64,000 nt of DNA from Myrica gale (GCA_963930655.1 OZ005601.1:26784921-26848920); one strand, 5' to 3'; positions 1-13,391 are shown, numbered from the stretch's first letter. A program made the numbers and translations. The notes: generated by a model not told the origin, from the letters alone.

Positions 1-2427
1 TGCACCCAATTACCAATTTACGTACAGAACTGTTTTTGTTGCTTGCTTGCTTGCTTTTCTTTTATTTTATTTTTTTCTAGAAGAACCCTTGGATCAAAAA
101 CTCCGAACGATCCATGATCAGACCAGTAATTGTGTGGTCTTCTGCATTCGTAAGACGTGATTGGGACTTTAAAGGGATTATCTCTCCACGTGTTATATTC
201 TACTTCGATCGTGCTAGGCGAAGAAGTAAGATCAGATAAGGTCGCCAAGAAAAATAAATAAAGAATAGGCCCAGAAGTCCCAGTTATTGACTAGTCTTTT
301 GGCGATATAAATCGATAAGAAACTCCTGTTTTTGGCCAATCAGGATATCCTCCGTAATATCAACTTATTACTTTTATGTAAACAAATTAGAATTCAAAAA
401 AACAGTAGTAAAACTTTTGGTAACTAGATTTTATCTTCCCCAAACTACACAAAATTACTGATATTTGTAAGTATCACGAAAGATAACTTTTGGTACCATG
501 CATGAACCCTGAATGCTCTTAAAATCACTCTCGTCCCTTGTAAAAAAAAGGAAAATAATAATAAAAAAAGAAACTTAATTATCGATATAATTTTTATAGT
601 ATTTATTTTTAACAAATCAGTCTCTATACATAATATAATTTTGAACGGACAAGCGTTTGGGTATAACTTTAAATATTAATGGAATTTTTTTACGTAGTGT
701 CTAATGCGCTTAATATAGACGCATGAACCATCTTATTCGAGGCGGTAATAAATTGGAGTAGATTATAATTCATGATAAAGGATTATTTAGGGACTGCTGC
801 TTTTATATTAACTACAATGAACATTGTTACTTTCTTTTTCTTTTTCTTCTCGCTAAAGTCGTATTGACCAGCCTAATCATATTAACTACAATGATAAAGT
901 TTTCTTCTCGCTAAAGTCGTATTGACCAGCCTAATTATGGTTGGGGATAGATATATACCGTGGCGTTTACCGTATGATACCAAATCCCTTTTGGTTTGTA
1001 TTCCTTTATGAAGGATGTCGGGTTGATCTTAATTAGTACTACTACTGCCGCCATAGTTTCGGATTCATGCATGCATCACCGCCTCAAACATCATGCGCAA
1101 CGTACGTGACACGTTTGATCATCATCTATCTGTTGGTCAGTGCATGCGGGGACGCCGTTTCCAAATTTGCCTTCTCTTTGAAAATTAAGTTAGCACTTAC
1201 AATCTTGAACATCATTTTCGTTAGATCTATCGTAAAAATTAAAGGCAGGAATTAGAGCAATTGCATGCCTAACTAACATAGAGCTGCCGCCTCTGGCAAT
1301 AAGGGGGTTGTGCCTGTTCCTAATTCAATTCCTTTCGTTATACTTAAACAAATTAATTAGATATCAAATTCGAAAAGAATGTTAAACCTCTTCTAAGGAT
1401 TCTGGACTCAATTAGATCTATGTGAATCGAACAATATCTCATTCGATTCAGAGATTTCGAAACTAATCAAATGGGAAGAAAGAGAATGTAATTAACACAA
1501 CGAACAAGTCTAGCTAGATGAAACAGTTTGCCCAAATTCGTGTCTCGCCTATCAATTTACCTTTGGTTTGAGTAACCCAATTCCCTTTAAGATAGCTTCA
1601 TGTCAAGTTCTTTATCAATATTGTTTGGAGCTGTTCTTTTTCCTCAAGATGATGCGATAACTACACTTTAATTTGCATATTTCAATTATGGGGATCCTTA
1701 CACTTTGCACCATATATATAAAATTTTTAGTCAAAATTTACTGAAATTAATTTCTTGGCTCAAAATTTATCCTCCTATATAGTGACTACTTAAAAATTTA
1801 TGGGGATAGAATTGTCGCTTCACGTGCCAAAAAATCATTGTCCGCACACATTAATGAAAATTTTTAACTATGGTACAAAGTGTCTTAAATCAATAATTGG
1901 TGGCTATAATGTGACAAAAATATTAGATGAGAAGTAAAATGTAAAGACCACTAGAAGACGAAAAGTTTATTTATCCCCATATTATTTATTGGAAATTACT
2001 GTTTGGCCTAAACCAAAGCCACATATTTCAATATATTGTGATAGTACAAGCTACACTATCAAAGGCCCATGGACATATAAACAATGGCAAATATAGGCAT
2101 ATCGCCTAAGACATAGCTATGTGAAGCAGTTACTCACAGATGGAGTAATTACAATTACATATATGAGATCTTGCAAAAAACTTGGCAGATTCATTAACTA
2201 TAGGACTTGCAAGGAATATGATGTGGAAAACGTCAAAGCGGATGAGTTTAAAGCCAATTTAAATAATCGTCAATGATGGAAACTCAACTCAACGCTTGAA
2301 ACATCAAGACCTTGAGTTCAATGAGCCAAAGTACAGTATGTGTGATGTATCTGGTAAATTGCATAAGATCATTGGTTCAAAGCTTTCATGTCATGCCATC
2401 CTGGTTTGCTTTGATACGTTTTCACAA
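1..2427. other. AT-rich intergenic flank, no gene seen
   Basis: No convincing coding sequence. The longest open frame (18-248, minus) opens with TTG rather than ATG and resembles nothing I recognise. A local duplication is visible: 35 bp at 843-877 recurs exactly at 901-935, and a 16-bp piece at 805-820 recurs at 879-894. The rest is unique-looking AT-rich DNA. Confidence 0.5.
805..935. repeat. Short imperfect tandem duplication
   Basis: The 35-bp segment 843-877 is repeated identically at 901-935 (period 58), and the 16-bp segment just upstream (805-820) recurs at 879-894 (period 74). The two periods differ by 16 bp, so one copy has gained or lost a short piece between the two blocks. Confidence 0.85.
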
Positions 2428-3633
2428 TGTAAAGTTCAAGTCCAAACTCCATACGAATAGATTTTCGTATAAAATAAGGCTTTTTCACCATGAATAATCA
2501 TTTATCTATGCCCCAATATTTCAAAACTAATTTTGTACAACCTTAGTAAAATATTTATAAACCGTAATAAGACCCAAAAATATCAATCTGAGCCCTAAAA
2601 TTTACATTAACATATCCGATATTTCCAATATATCTCCCAAAATAATACAATATTGAATTCCTCAACATTAATCTTCATAAGTACTCTTGCAAAATACGTC
2701 TTCGAAACACAAATCTATCTGAAGCTCCTCGAATTTCTCTAATTCTATCAACTCTAAAAAATATGAGAATAAGGGGTGAAGTAGTAAGTCAATGGGGGTT
2801 GGGGAAAAAATAATTTTATCACAATAACCGAAATTCAACATAAAACACTGTGAGCCATACCGAATCCAAAAATACAAGTTTGTAACAAAAATATCCAAGG
2901 TCGCGCAATATATGGAAATCACCAATAGTCACACAGACCTCCAGGTCACAAAGACCTCCAAATACCACGAGAGGTATCAAATTGGCTACACATACCACAG
3001 AGATATATCACCAGCGCAAGGACAATTTTCAGAATATGCTCACCAAAACAAGTTATAAATATTTCAATTAAGTTTCACAAAATCTCGACAATCTCATTTT
3101 ACCCAAAATTTGTTCAGTTCTCCAAATAATACATCAAAATCATATAAAATACGATGCACGTTCAAAATTCCATTGAATAACCACTTACTTAGAACGCTTA
3201 ACCAATCCTTAAAACTTCTCCTATAATTGTCGAACAATCTCTCGGAAAACTAGTAGCACCACCTCAATCCAAATTTTGGTCTCCAATATACATTCTCTGC
3301 GACCATTTATTAACCACAATCTTTTCAACTTTTAAAATTCAAACATATCTCTATCTATCACTTTTAAATTCAAATATAAGATCTTTATCAATGTTTTTCA
3401 AATTCAAATATAAGAATAATCTTTATCCATATCTTAACCTTTAAATTCAAACACAAGATCAAATCTCTATTCAAACCTTTAAATTCAAATATAGATCACA
3501 ACTCTATATCAGCACCTTTAAATTCAAAAAATACGATTCAACCACTATCCAAAAATCAAACATAGGATTAAACTCTATCTCTTCGTTTGAAATTCAAATT
3601 ACTCACTTACACCTTTTTTGGGCGGGTATTACA
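2428..3633 (-). mobile_element. Gypsy-type solo LTR, minus strand
   Basis: Read on the minus strand it starts TGTAATACCCGCCC and ends ACTTTACA, so it has the TG...CA ends of an LTR. It is clearly the same family as the solo LTR at 29323-30633: the starts, the run of repeated 'TTTGAATTTAAA' motifs, the internal stretch translating to [15 protein letters not shown], and the end 'GTATGGAGTTTGG' all match. TGTAAYACCC LTR starts are typical of chromoviral Gypsy elements. I see no internal domain and no clear 5-bp target duplication, so one end may be eroded. Confidence 0.75.
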
Positions 3634-3698
3634 ACACCTTTATTTATGTGCAAGGTTCTATGTTATAGTTAATATATATTTTGAAAATGGTGGGAGAT

Positions 3699-4560
3699 TG
3701 TTGTAAAATATTTCCAAAATATTAATATATATTTTTATTTTTATTTCTATATATTGTGAATGCTTTGGTGGATAGAGTATGACGTGGAGGGTGATGGAAT
3801 TAATGTAAGCATTTCTTAATGTTAAAGTAATTAGATCAAACCGTTAATATTTTGGAAAGTTGTGATTGTGCGATCTTTTGATCGTGGGATGCTAGTAAAC
3901 TATTTGAAAATAGGTGCAATCCAACTATCAGATTTAAATTCTAAACTAGGTGAAGAATGAAAGGTCGATATCATGTGATCTTTGATCTAATGGACGAAAT
4001 TCAATTCTATTCCTTTGAAACGATATGTCCATTAATAAAATGGAACCTCTTCCTTAAGATCTATTCATTTATGGACAAGGTTCTTTTCACATGAAGGGGT
4101 GTCCTTTGGTGACGAAGAGGTACTCATTCGACGAAAATGTACATGTTCACAACGAAGATATACATGTTCACGTCGAAAAGGCACCTTTTGATGAAGTGTC
4201 ACCACACTCGGCGTAAAGGTGTCTCAACATATATGAATAGCATCCTAGCTCATTTGCATAATTTACAACAATAAAAATTGCTTCCAAACTCTGTCTCTCT
4301 TTCTTCTAAGCATTCTACACTGCTACAAACATATTTCTTTCTTAAATGATCAAATTATGTTTATTGTATAAGCAGAATTTTGATTTCTTAGCTACAATAG
4401 TACAATCTGAGAGTATTATAATCTAACTTTATTAATGAAAAACGCCGTTAGACGACAGATTGATAATATGGACTCCGTTGTATCCTGAAGGCGAACTTCA
4501 TTGAACCAGCCAATTACACACCGTTGTGCATACTTTGTACACGACTAGTGGGTAAATATC
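3699..4560 (+). mobile_element. Probable Copia-type 3' LTR remnant
   Basis: A purine-rich tract (GGTGGGAGATTG, about 3689-3700) is followed by TGTTGTAAAATA, the usual arrangement of polypurine tract and 3' LTR start in Copia elements. Downstream sequence has an LTR-like AT-rich body with a CT-rich stretch near 4290-4330. The 3' end is not resolved (about 4560) and no coding domains lie upstream, so this is a decayed remnant. Confidence 0.4.
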
Positions 4561-4932
4561 GTCTTAAGAAAAACGAATATATAACGCAGCTTGAAGCAAT
4601 TTCTTTGTTTAATTTATTTTGTCTACTTCAAATCTCGTCTCTCTATCTCTCAAGTCCTTCCACAGAGTTCATCGTATCTTTTTAGTACACCCTACAGCCT
4701 TATCTAATTTGCACTTTCCCAGAAGGAATCATAGATAGCTATGTTTAAAAAATCTCTCAATTCCTGTCATGGTCATATTTAAAACATTTGACTTTTAGAG
4801 GCAAGCACGAGAAAGACTTTTATGTCTTCATTATGACGTTTCAATATTAGTACGCCGTCAATATTGAAACGGGACAATCATTAGACGGCAGCATCACTAA
4901 TTTTTTGCCTTTTCAATTACTCTTCCTAGCTC

Positions 4933-4940
4933 TATAAATA
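4933..4940 (+). promoter_or_regulatory. TATA box of the laccase gene
   Basis: TATAAATA lies 77 bp before the laccase ATG at 5017, in a context giving a start site near 4965 and a 5' leader of about 50 bp. This placement is normal for a plant class II promoter. Confidence 0.65.
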
Positions 4941-5016
4941 CTTGCATAACCTCTTCTTTCGACCATCAAAAAGAAAAGTAGCTAGTGAATACACCTGGAT
5001 ATTTCATTGCTGAATA

Positions 5017-8000
5017 ATGTCTCTCATCAAGAAAGTTTTAGAGCTACAAATTTTAGGGCTTTTGATCTTGGATGTTATCCTCCATTGCCATGGTTTGACT
5101 CGTTATACGTTCGTGGTAAGTGCATGCAGTGGTAGTTGTCACTACCAATATATCTGTAGCATAGTCACGTGACCATTTTAGCAACCAAAGTATATTCTGC
5201 ATATCTTTCCTAATTAACACTAGAGACATATGCAGGTAAGCAGCAACTTGAAGATTAACTTTATTTACAATGTCATTTGCATCTGAACTGTTAGAATATA
5301 TTAATTGTATATATCATAGGGGTGGTTTGTATTTATGCTTACCTTGTTCTCTTTAAGGGACCTCTACTTGTGCAGCCACATTGAACAGAAGTTCATACAC
5401 AATTCATACAATTTCAACTAGGTATTAGAGCTCCTAATTGGGGACTCAATTTTTTTTTATCTACCCGCACACTTTCTCTCACAGTTCAAGCTGTGTCTCT
5501 GGTTGCTATTTCTCACATATAAATACATCCAGAGCTTCCTCTCTTCCCGATCAGTCTTGTGCCGGAAGAATTTTCTAAAGCCTATCACTGACGCTAGCTC
5601 CGCCATGCGCTGTCCCAACAATCTGCCCGATTTTTCACTTCGATCAAAACACCCTTTTTCGTCAATCTGAGGCTCGATATACATAGATCAGCGAAAAATC
5701 ATTATATAAATTATAGGAGTGATTTTGTAATTATGCTTACCTTCTCCTCTACAATTTTAAGCTTGCAGGCACGCATATTCATTACTTTTCTCATTGAACA
5801 GTAGCAACACTTTCTCTTTTTTTCTGGCCTGTTTGTTGTCTTTTTGTGTGTGGACGTACATGATGGACTTGCACTTAGGACAAGGAAGGGCTTTGAAATT
5901 TCATAAACTTGAGATCTTTGTCGTGAAAGAGAGGATAACCTCTATTTTTACTCTTGAAAAGCGCTCGTACACAGATTGAGACTTCACTGAAAAATTTGAT
6001 CACCCCATCCCAATAGTAGGTACACAGATTTTTACTGATCATATATGTCTTCTTTGTTGATCATTGACTGTCCGTGTAGCGGATATGCGATCTCAAATCA
6101 ATTTATTTTAATATATCTTCATAGTATAGAAAGAATATCTATAAATTTCACCACAGATTTTTTTTTCTGTGAAACTTTTAGACTAGATAAAGTCACATAT
6201 TTCTGAAAAACAAATAACCCTAAAAGCTAGATTAATCTTTACCCGTGGTCATGGACGTAAAGCAGCTGAAATTAAAGCTGCTCTCAATTTCTAAGGCTCT
6301 AGCCTGATAGTAGAAGTATGTGGAAATCAGAAATATAGATCTGACTTCTCACTGCAGGTTAAAGAGACTCCATACACAAGACTCTGCAGTACAAAGAACA
6401 TCTTGACTGTAAATGGACAATTCCCGGGACCAACTCTACACGTTAACAGGGGAGATACCATCATTGTTGACGTTCACAACGAGGGCGACCAAAACATCAC
6501 AATCCACTGGTAATTAGGCTGTCCGCATCTCTGTTTTTGCGTATGCGTGTGTGAGAAAGAGATTTGTTAAAATAATTATAATTATAATTTTTCAGGCATG
6601 GAGTGAAGCAACCAAGATATCCATGGTCCGATGGTCCTGAATATGTCACCCAATGTCCAATACAACCAGGGCAAAAATTCAGTCAGAAGATCATATTTTC
6701 CTCAGAAGAAGGAACCCTCTGGTGGCATGCGCACAGTGACTGGTCACGGGCCACGGTTCACGGTGCTATCATCATCCATCCCAAGAAAGGAACTAGTTTT
6801 CCTTTTCCCAAGCCTCTTGCCGAAGTTCCCATCATATTAGGTAAAACAAGCTTGACACTCAATTACTATTACTACTAGTACCCCAATCCTAGGGGGGGGG
6901 GGGTACTATCCTAGATACTTAGAAAAAAAAAAAAACCCCAATCCTAGATCAGGTACACAGTGACAGAATGACTTTTCAGTTTAAACACAGGGAAAAAAGA
7001 ATAGTACGTTTCTTGCGACAATTGCAGACAGCTAAATAAGATTTTACCGCCCTTTTGGATAAAAAGAGGGTTATCTAGACGCTCAATGCCCTGGTCCAAT
7101 AATCGGAAGGACAGACCTTCACTTGTTGAATAAACTATATTTAGACGTAAGCGTTCGTTTGAATTTTACCGCTGCGATTAAATTCTTTGATTTACCGTTG
7201 CATATGTTGTGGAGCCAATGCGTCCAACACCATCCATGAGAAGACCTTCCTCAACCAATTAAGGGGTAGCGATGAGAGAGGTTTTCCTTTAATGGTCAGT
7301 CCGTTTAAAGAGGGCCATCTGTAATGAGAAAATTGGTTGAAATGCAGGAGAGTGGTGGAAGAAAGATATAGTGGAGATTTATGATGCATTTCTCGCGAGT
7401 GGAATAGACCCCAATGTTTCCGACGCGTATACAATCAACGGTCAACCTGGTGATCGATACCCATGCTCAAAATCAGGTATTGTCTTTTTGTACAACAGCG
7501 CTACTGTTTCTCTTCTTAAATGATTTAATCTCTCTAACTATACAATTCTAAGAGTATAGTTGACTTTAACAATTTGGATTCAGCCACCACATTAATAAGT
7601 TTCATCAACAATCAAATTGACTGAAAAAGAAAATAGAGTAATTGAATTGTTAAAAACGTATTTGGACCATACTTTTAGAGCTGAATTCAAACACAGTTCT
7701 AATCTGGTTAGTTAAATTAGGAGTTCTTTGACTTGTATATATCCATGTATCTCGCTTTTGACACTCTGTCCCTGTATTGCAGAAACTTTCAGATTAATGG
7801 TAGACTATGGAAAGACCTATCTACTCCGCATAATCAATTCTGCAGTTCAGGATATTCTCTTCTTTGCCATTGCGAAACACAAAATGACGGTCGTTGCAAC
7901 AGACGCTAGCTACACCAAGCCACTGAAAACAGATTACATTACAATATCGCCTGGACAAACGATCGATGTCTTGTTAGAAGCAAACCAACCACTAGGTGAC

Positions 8001-8960
8001 TATTACATGGCCGCCAAAGTTTATTCCAGCGCAGACGGCGTCGCTTACGACAATACCACCACCACTGCTATTTTACGGTACAACGAAAACTACAATCCAT
8101 CTTCAAGACCTTACTTACCTAATCTTCCTTCCTACAATGACACAAATGCGTCTGCGAATTTTACGGGTAGCCTCAGAAGTTTGGCTGACAATGATCATCC
8201 TATTGATGTGCCATCAAAGATAAGCACAAATCTATTCATTACCGCTTCGGTAAATACGTTGCCATGCGCCAGTGGCTCATGTGACCCATCCCTTAACGGA
8301 TCGCAGCTCGCTGCAAGCTTGAACAATATCAGCTTTGAGTTGCCAAATATTGACATATTAAAAGCATACTATAATCGCATTAATGGCGTTTATGGGGACC
8401 AATTTCCCAGTCGACCACCTTTGAAGTTTAATTTTACGGCAGATGTTCTGCCATCGTATCTACAGACGCCAGAAACTGGGACAGAAGTGAGAGTACTTGA
8501 ATATAACTCAACAGTGGAGCTTGTTTTTCAAGGAACGAACTTGGGTGCAGGGACGGAACATCCCATGCACATACATGGGTATAGTTTCTACGTGGTTGGT
8601 TGGGGATTTGGGAATTTCGACAAACACAAGGACCCTTCGGGATATAACCTTGTTGATCCCCCTCTGCAGAATACAATTGCTGTCCCCAAGAACGGCTGGG
8701 CTGCCATAAGATTCAAAGCAGATAACCCAGGTAAATTGCTCTTTGCTGTTATATGATCATTTGTCCTATATCATCCTCGTCAATATTTTAACTAACTCTC
8801 TATCTAACATTCGATTTCTTTTATTGTAGGGGTGTGGTTCATGCATTGCCATTTAGAACGCCACCTGTCTTGGGGAATGATGATGGCATTCATAGTAAAA
8901 AATGGAGATTCCCAAGAAACACGATTGCTACCCCCACCTCCAGACATGCCGCCATGTTGA
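5017..8960 (+). CDS. Laccase (multicopper oxidase, EC 1.10.3.2), six exons
   Basis: Secreted blue-copper oxidase that oxidises phenols such as monolignols or flavonoids in the apoplast while reducing O2 to water. Exons: 5017-5115, 6358-6509, 6596-6840, 7348-7476, 7783-8730 and 8830-8960, all with GT-AG introns, giving 567 aa. Exons 2-4 measure 152, 245 and 129 bp, the conserved sizes in plant laccases. Residues 1-26 form a signal peptide. The four copper motifs are intact: HWHG at 83-86, WHAH at 127-130, HPMHIHG at 468-474, and [12 protein letters not shown] at 530-541. Residue 541, the axial position of the type-1 copper, is Met. Many N-X-S/T glycosylation sites lie in exon 5. It most resembles the LAC14/LAC15 group, but I do not assign an orthologue. 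No frameshift or premature stop was seen; length fits the family (about 550-580 aa). Intron 1 is 1.24 kb. Confidence 0.95.
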
Positions 8961-11640
8961 ACTAACAGTGAATTGCATCCATGATATATTGTTAGTTTGC
9001 GTTCTCCCTCAGTGAAGATTGAGGATCCAGTTCTATGTTTCGATCGACCACCACAGTGCAATTAATTGAATGTTGCACTTAATTGTGGCGGGTATTTAAT
9101 AATATTGGTTTATAATTAATTGTAGTCTTGGTCTTGGGAAGTTCAAGTTCATACAAGATTTTAAGCCTTCTGTTTTGTTGATTTGAATCGCTTATGTCTG
9201 CTTTTTCTTTTCTTTGGGCCTCATATATATATTAAGCATTTCAATCGTGGAGACATTGGCCTTTTATTAAGTATTTCAGTTGTTCTGTTCAGCAGATATT
9301 CACCCAAGTAATCCTCAATTTATCTGCCCTACCAATATTCCAAAATAAGTTACAAAGTGCTCGATCAAAAAATTTAAGCTACTATAATTACAAGGTGATC
9401 CTTAATTTATGGGAGCTAGAAACAGCTCTTATCTTTGCATTTCTACTTGTACAATGTAATAGGTAAATGTCCAAATCTAAGCACCTCATAAAATTATTAC
9501 AAATATAAATAATTGGATATATACTTCAATAATAGGTAAATAGATCATAAGCGGTTCAATTGTCTCACACTTTAAATACTAGATATGTCAGAAATTTACC
9601 TTCGTACAATAGCAGGTGGGAAAGTTGAGAAGACTAACAATTAGTATTCGTTTAAAAAAAATCATATTTGTTTATTAATTTCTCGGAATATGTAATTTTA
9701 AAAGAATACATAATTTTAAATCAAAGCAAAAAAAGGATGACTACCTGTCGCATGAGGACCCACTCATCCAATCAGCTCAAGAACTAATTACAATCATTCG
9801 TTTTCGAATTCACATGTTTTACGTCATAATTCATAGCTGACTGTCACTCTTACGTATATATATACGCTACTTTTTTGGGGGTGTTCTTTACGTTTCCTCC
9901 TTCGCATGTTCTTCACTTCCATTTTAACGATTATGTTTTCTTTCTTTCATCTTTTCCCTTAAGGTAGGTGATATAATATTATTCCTCCAAGAAAACAATA
10001 GAATCTAGTAAAACCTAGCAGCCATATACAAGGAGAACACATAAACAGCCAATGGACAAACAACCAGGCTATAAAGCAGCACAACATCTAAAAATGGCGT
10101 CGAAGAATAATATATCAAGAAGTGCCAAGTATAAGGTTGCAAAGCAATAAATTTGCTCAAGAAGAAAAAAGAGGTAACTAACATTTTATGGTGCTTTTAG
10201 GAAAAAATAATGTGTATGTAATTAATTTTTTTATTAAAAAAATATGACTCACTTAAAATCGAGTTGGTCGAATTCTTTTTTCAGGTAAAGAGAAAGTCAC
10301 GTGTTATCCAGACAAAAAATATTCAACATAACAACTCGAGTAACCTGGAGATGAAATCTCAATAATAAATATAATTTGTGAGAATGAGTAATTTGTAGAG
10401 TATTTGAAAATCAATTTGTAGTTTGAAAGGAGAAATTTTAATTAACCTTTAAATAAATTATAATATTTTTTGAATTCAAAGCATATATTAATTATTAATT
10501 TGGGAAGCCATTGTAAACTTAGTTAAAAAGAGGCATTTGCATAGATAGAATCGAAGCTGAAGTTGCATTGTTTTTCCAAACATTAAGATATATCTTGCTG
10601 CCATTTCAATCATGCAGGTTCTATTATTGGAGTTTAGCTAATAACATATCCACTTGCATCCAATATTTTGACCAATTGAAGCATAGAAATTAGCATTGGT
10701 AGCAAAATATTAAGAAAAGTAAAGGAAATATCGATAAAGAGGAAAGCTAGGGATCCGAAAAGCTAGCTAGGAAATCTGTCTAGATTTGGTTCAGATGTTT
10801 CTGGATCTGTGTTCAGTGGGGAAGTGTGCCGTCACACATGGGATGTGCACGTGAGTAGAACGTCGTAGAAAGGCCAAGCACGGGAAGTCCCCTGACTGCC
10901 CGCCGTCACACACGCACACATCGTGGCTCACAAAACGCACACATGGTGGCAATAGTAATAGTATGGGGCCTCTATTGGTTATCGTATTTGGAGCCAAGGA
11001 TTCGCGGGCACAAGTGCTGGATACTTGGAAGTTGTTCTAGACAACCTGAACTTAATCCAAATTCAAAACGAAAAGCAGCGGAGTGTTGCTTAGAAAGAAA
11101 AGCAATCGCAGGTTATCCTATCAATCTCGTACACTTTTTATTCACTCAAATCAAAAAATTTCCTTTGTTTTTTTACGAGGGATGGATGCTGCGCATCTAG
11201 TCGCGTTAATAGAGTCGTAGACGGTAGATGACGTTTGAATTTAGAGAGTTTTAAAAAAAATTACAATGTTGTGAAAATTGAGTTAAATTAAAATTTTATT
11301 AAATTTTGTGAAAAGCAATGAAAACTTTAAAGTATGTTTGGAAGATCAATGTTAGAAAATTTTGGAATTTTATGCAAGTTGATAAGAGCAATAATTTAAT
11401 TGAATTTTTTATATTTATTTTAATAAAGAAATATGACAAAGAGAAGATTTTAAAGTTTTATTATTATTATTATTATTTTAAAATTTTAAAATTAAAATAG
11501 AAAGAGAAAGAAAATTGTTGTAAGCCCCTTGTTTAGTGTGAAAATAAAAAAAATAAAAAATTCATATTTCCATCTAAAAATTCTTGGGAATTTTCAAGAA
11601 AAATTCTAAGTTTTTTTTAGTCAAATTGAAGTAGCAGACC
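8961..11640. other. Intergenic region downstream of the laccase
   Basis: Contains the laccase 3' flank (AT-rich, possible polyadenylation signals near 9100) and otherwise no gene. The stretch 9960-10035 resembles part of the tandem unit at 16816-17410 (a GGTAGGTGATATAATATTATT-like block, then AAACCTAGCAGCCATA). The part at 11220-11510 is AT-rich and looks like decayed MITE sequence. Confidence 0.45.
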
Positions 11641-11646
11641 AAGCCT

Positions 11647-11722
11647 GTGGGGTGGGGGATTCGAGCCCCGGATATTTCCCTCCCCAAAGGGACAAGGAGC
11701 CATTTGAGCTAAAGCTCGTTGG
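11647..11722 (-). repeat. tRNA-derived SINE-like fragment
   Basis: On the minus strand TTAGCTCAAATGGC (11699-11712) matches a Pol III A box and GGGCTCGAATCC (11657-11668) a B box, about 31 nt apart as in tRNAs. The sequence does not fold as a complete tRNA, and such heads are typical of plant SINEs. The body and tail are not delimited; the hAT element at 11770 begins about 50 bp away. Confidence 0.5.
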
Positions 11723-11769
11723 CAACAAAAATTCTGAGTTTGCAGACATGTCCTTAGTACTCTTACAGG

Positions 11770-13391
11770 CACAGGCGGAGGGAGGGGGGGGCGAACCGGG
11801 GCCATTGCCCCGGTTCGCTCCCCCCAAATTTTTTTTTATATGTATTTTTTATTTTTTATTTATTTTTATTAGGTTTGTCCCCCTTGGCCAAATAAAAATT
11901 ATGTTTGCCCCCCTTGCCTGCCTAGATTAATCAGCCCGCCCCCTTAAAACCCAAGCAGCCCAATACCTCAAAATCAAATTAAAAGAATAAGCAGAGATAT
12001 ATTTATTTATGTCAAAACTTGAAATCCTACATTAACTTGTCAACGTTGTCGTGAATTTTGCGACGAATATTTCATATACTTCTCCTGAGTCCTAATAATC
12101 GTTGTGTGTTGTAGTCATTGAAATATATGTTTTCACTATTCTAGTACTGTTTTTTTTTGTTCTTTTGCCTTTTATGTTGGACTTGGTTGAGAATTTGGAT
12201 ATCGCAAATACTGAGAAAGGGGACGGTGTGCTCTTGTTGGATAAGTGATAATTCAATTATTCAAGTATGCTGCGTGTCCATCTTTACTTACTAGAGAATC
12301 ATTGGTTATATCATTTTATTGTCACTATCATCATCTAATTTTACATGTCTAACTTCTCCACAATTTATGAAAATCCAAAGTTGAAGTAAGACTCATTTTC
12401 ATCTATCTTTTGTTTGTTTAGGTCTGATTTTTCATAGCCCATGAGATTAACTTGTTTTTAATTGTCTTTCTCTAAAGGTGGAACTTCTTTTCCATTGTAA
12501 TTTGTGACGTTTGGATCAAGTTATAAATCTATTTCTTCAAAATTTTAGCCATTAATTTAGCCAGGTAATGGACACTTTGAACTACGATTTTTCTGTTTTC
12601 TCATTTTGTAAGGGGAGTAGAATAGTTATTTGGATGTTAAAATTGAACTTTTTGTCCAATTTTTTTTTTCTATTATCATTTACCAAGTATGTATTTCTTT
12701 CTTGCAATTTCGGGTTATTTTATTGTTGATAGAGATTCCACTCTTGAGAAGCTCGTGTTCAATAGTACTGTCACACTAAAAAAAACTATAGCAAGGGTGA
12801 GAAGTATTTTTATGCCATTGGAACCTGGATTCTTTTTGAACTTTGGATAATTTGGCTTCTTTTTTCAATATTCTTCGTTTTGCTATTGTTTCTTTCAAAA
12901 ATAATAGAAATACAGTAATTGTTTATTTTTCTCATTTATGTGTTATGTTTTCTTTTTACATATCCCAACAAATTCAGCAGGACTTATTGAGCATAGGGCA
13001 CATCCTTTCTAGCAACAAAATAAGTACTTCATTTATGGAAGTAAAAAGTTATATTGCTGAAAATATTTTATTTCATTTATGTGTTTTGTTTTACAAAGAA
13101 TATATATTTATATTTATATATATATATATATATATATAAATATTTTTGTTTGTGTGATTAGTTGATGCTCTATTGGTGTCTTGAACAACAAGAATTTAAT
13201 CTTTAATGTCACCTCTCAGTATCAGCAAATAGTACGGCACGTGTATTTCAATATTTTTAGTGTTTTTAGTCCTTAATTTTTTTATTTATACTCTTAAGAC
13301 TTTTTTTGCATTAAGTAGTAAAAAAAAAAATTTTGCCATTTTTCCTTAAAAAATTTGCCCCCCATTAATTGGGTTTCTGGCTCCGCCACTG
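11770..13391 (+). mobile_element. hAT-type non-autonomous transposon (copy 1)
   Basis: Flanked by a perfect 8-bp target duplication, CTTACAGG (11762-11769 and 13392-13399). The ends form imperfect inverted repeats: CACAGGCGGAGGGA at the left, and CAGTGGCGGAGCCA on the minus strand at the right. No transposase ORF is visible in 1,622 bp. A perfect 12-bp hairpin (11790-11801 with 11806-11817, 4-nt loop) lies 20 nt inside the left end. The right subterminal part (13208-13290) is homologous to that of the copy at 41880-43084, so they are one family. An 8-bp duplication plus short inverted repeats is diagnostic of hAT. Confidence 0.85.

Noticed and set aside
18-248. 76-codon open frame on the minus strand
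   Set aside because: It begins with TTG, not ATG, has no known domain, and no splice partners were seen at the window edge.
5457-5684. Open frame inside laccase intron 1 (minus strand)
   Set aside because: No known domain and it lies within a well-supported intron.
10943-11200. Open frame and weak similarity of 10978-11100 to 23774-23880
   Set aside because: The two stretches share a few words (CGTATTYGGRGCCAAGGAT) but alignment by eye is too poor to call a repeat or a gene.
11647-11722. Possible tRNA gene on the minus strand
   Set aside because: A and B boxes are present but there is no acceptor stem or anticodon arm, so it was called a SINE head.
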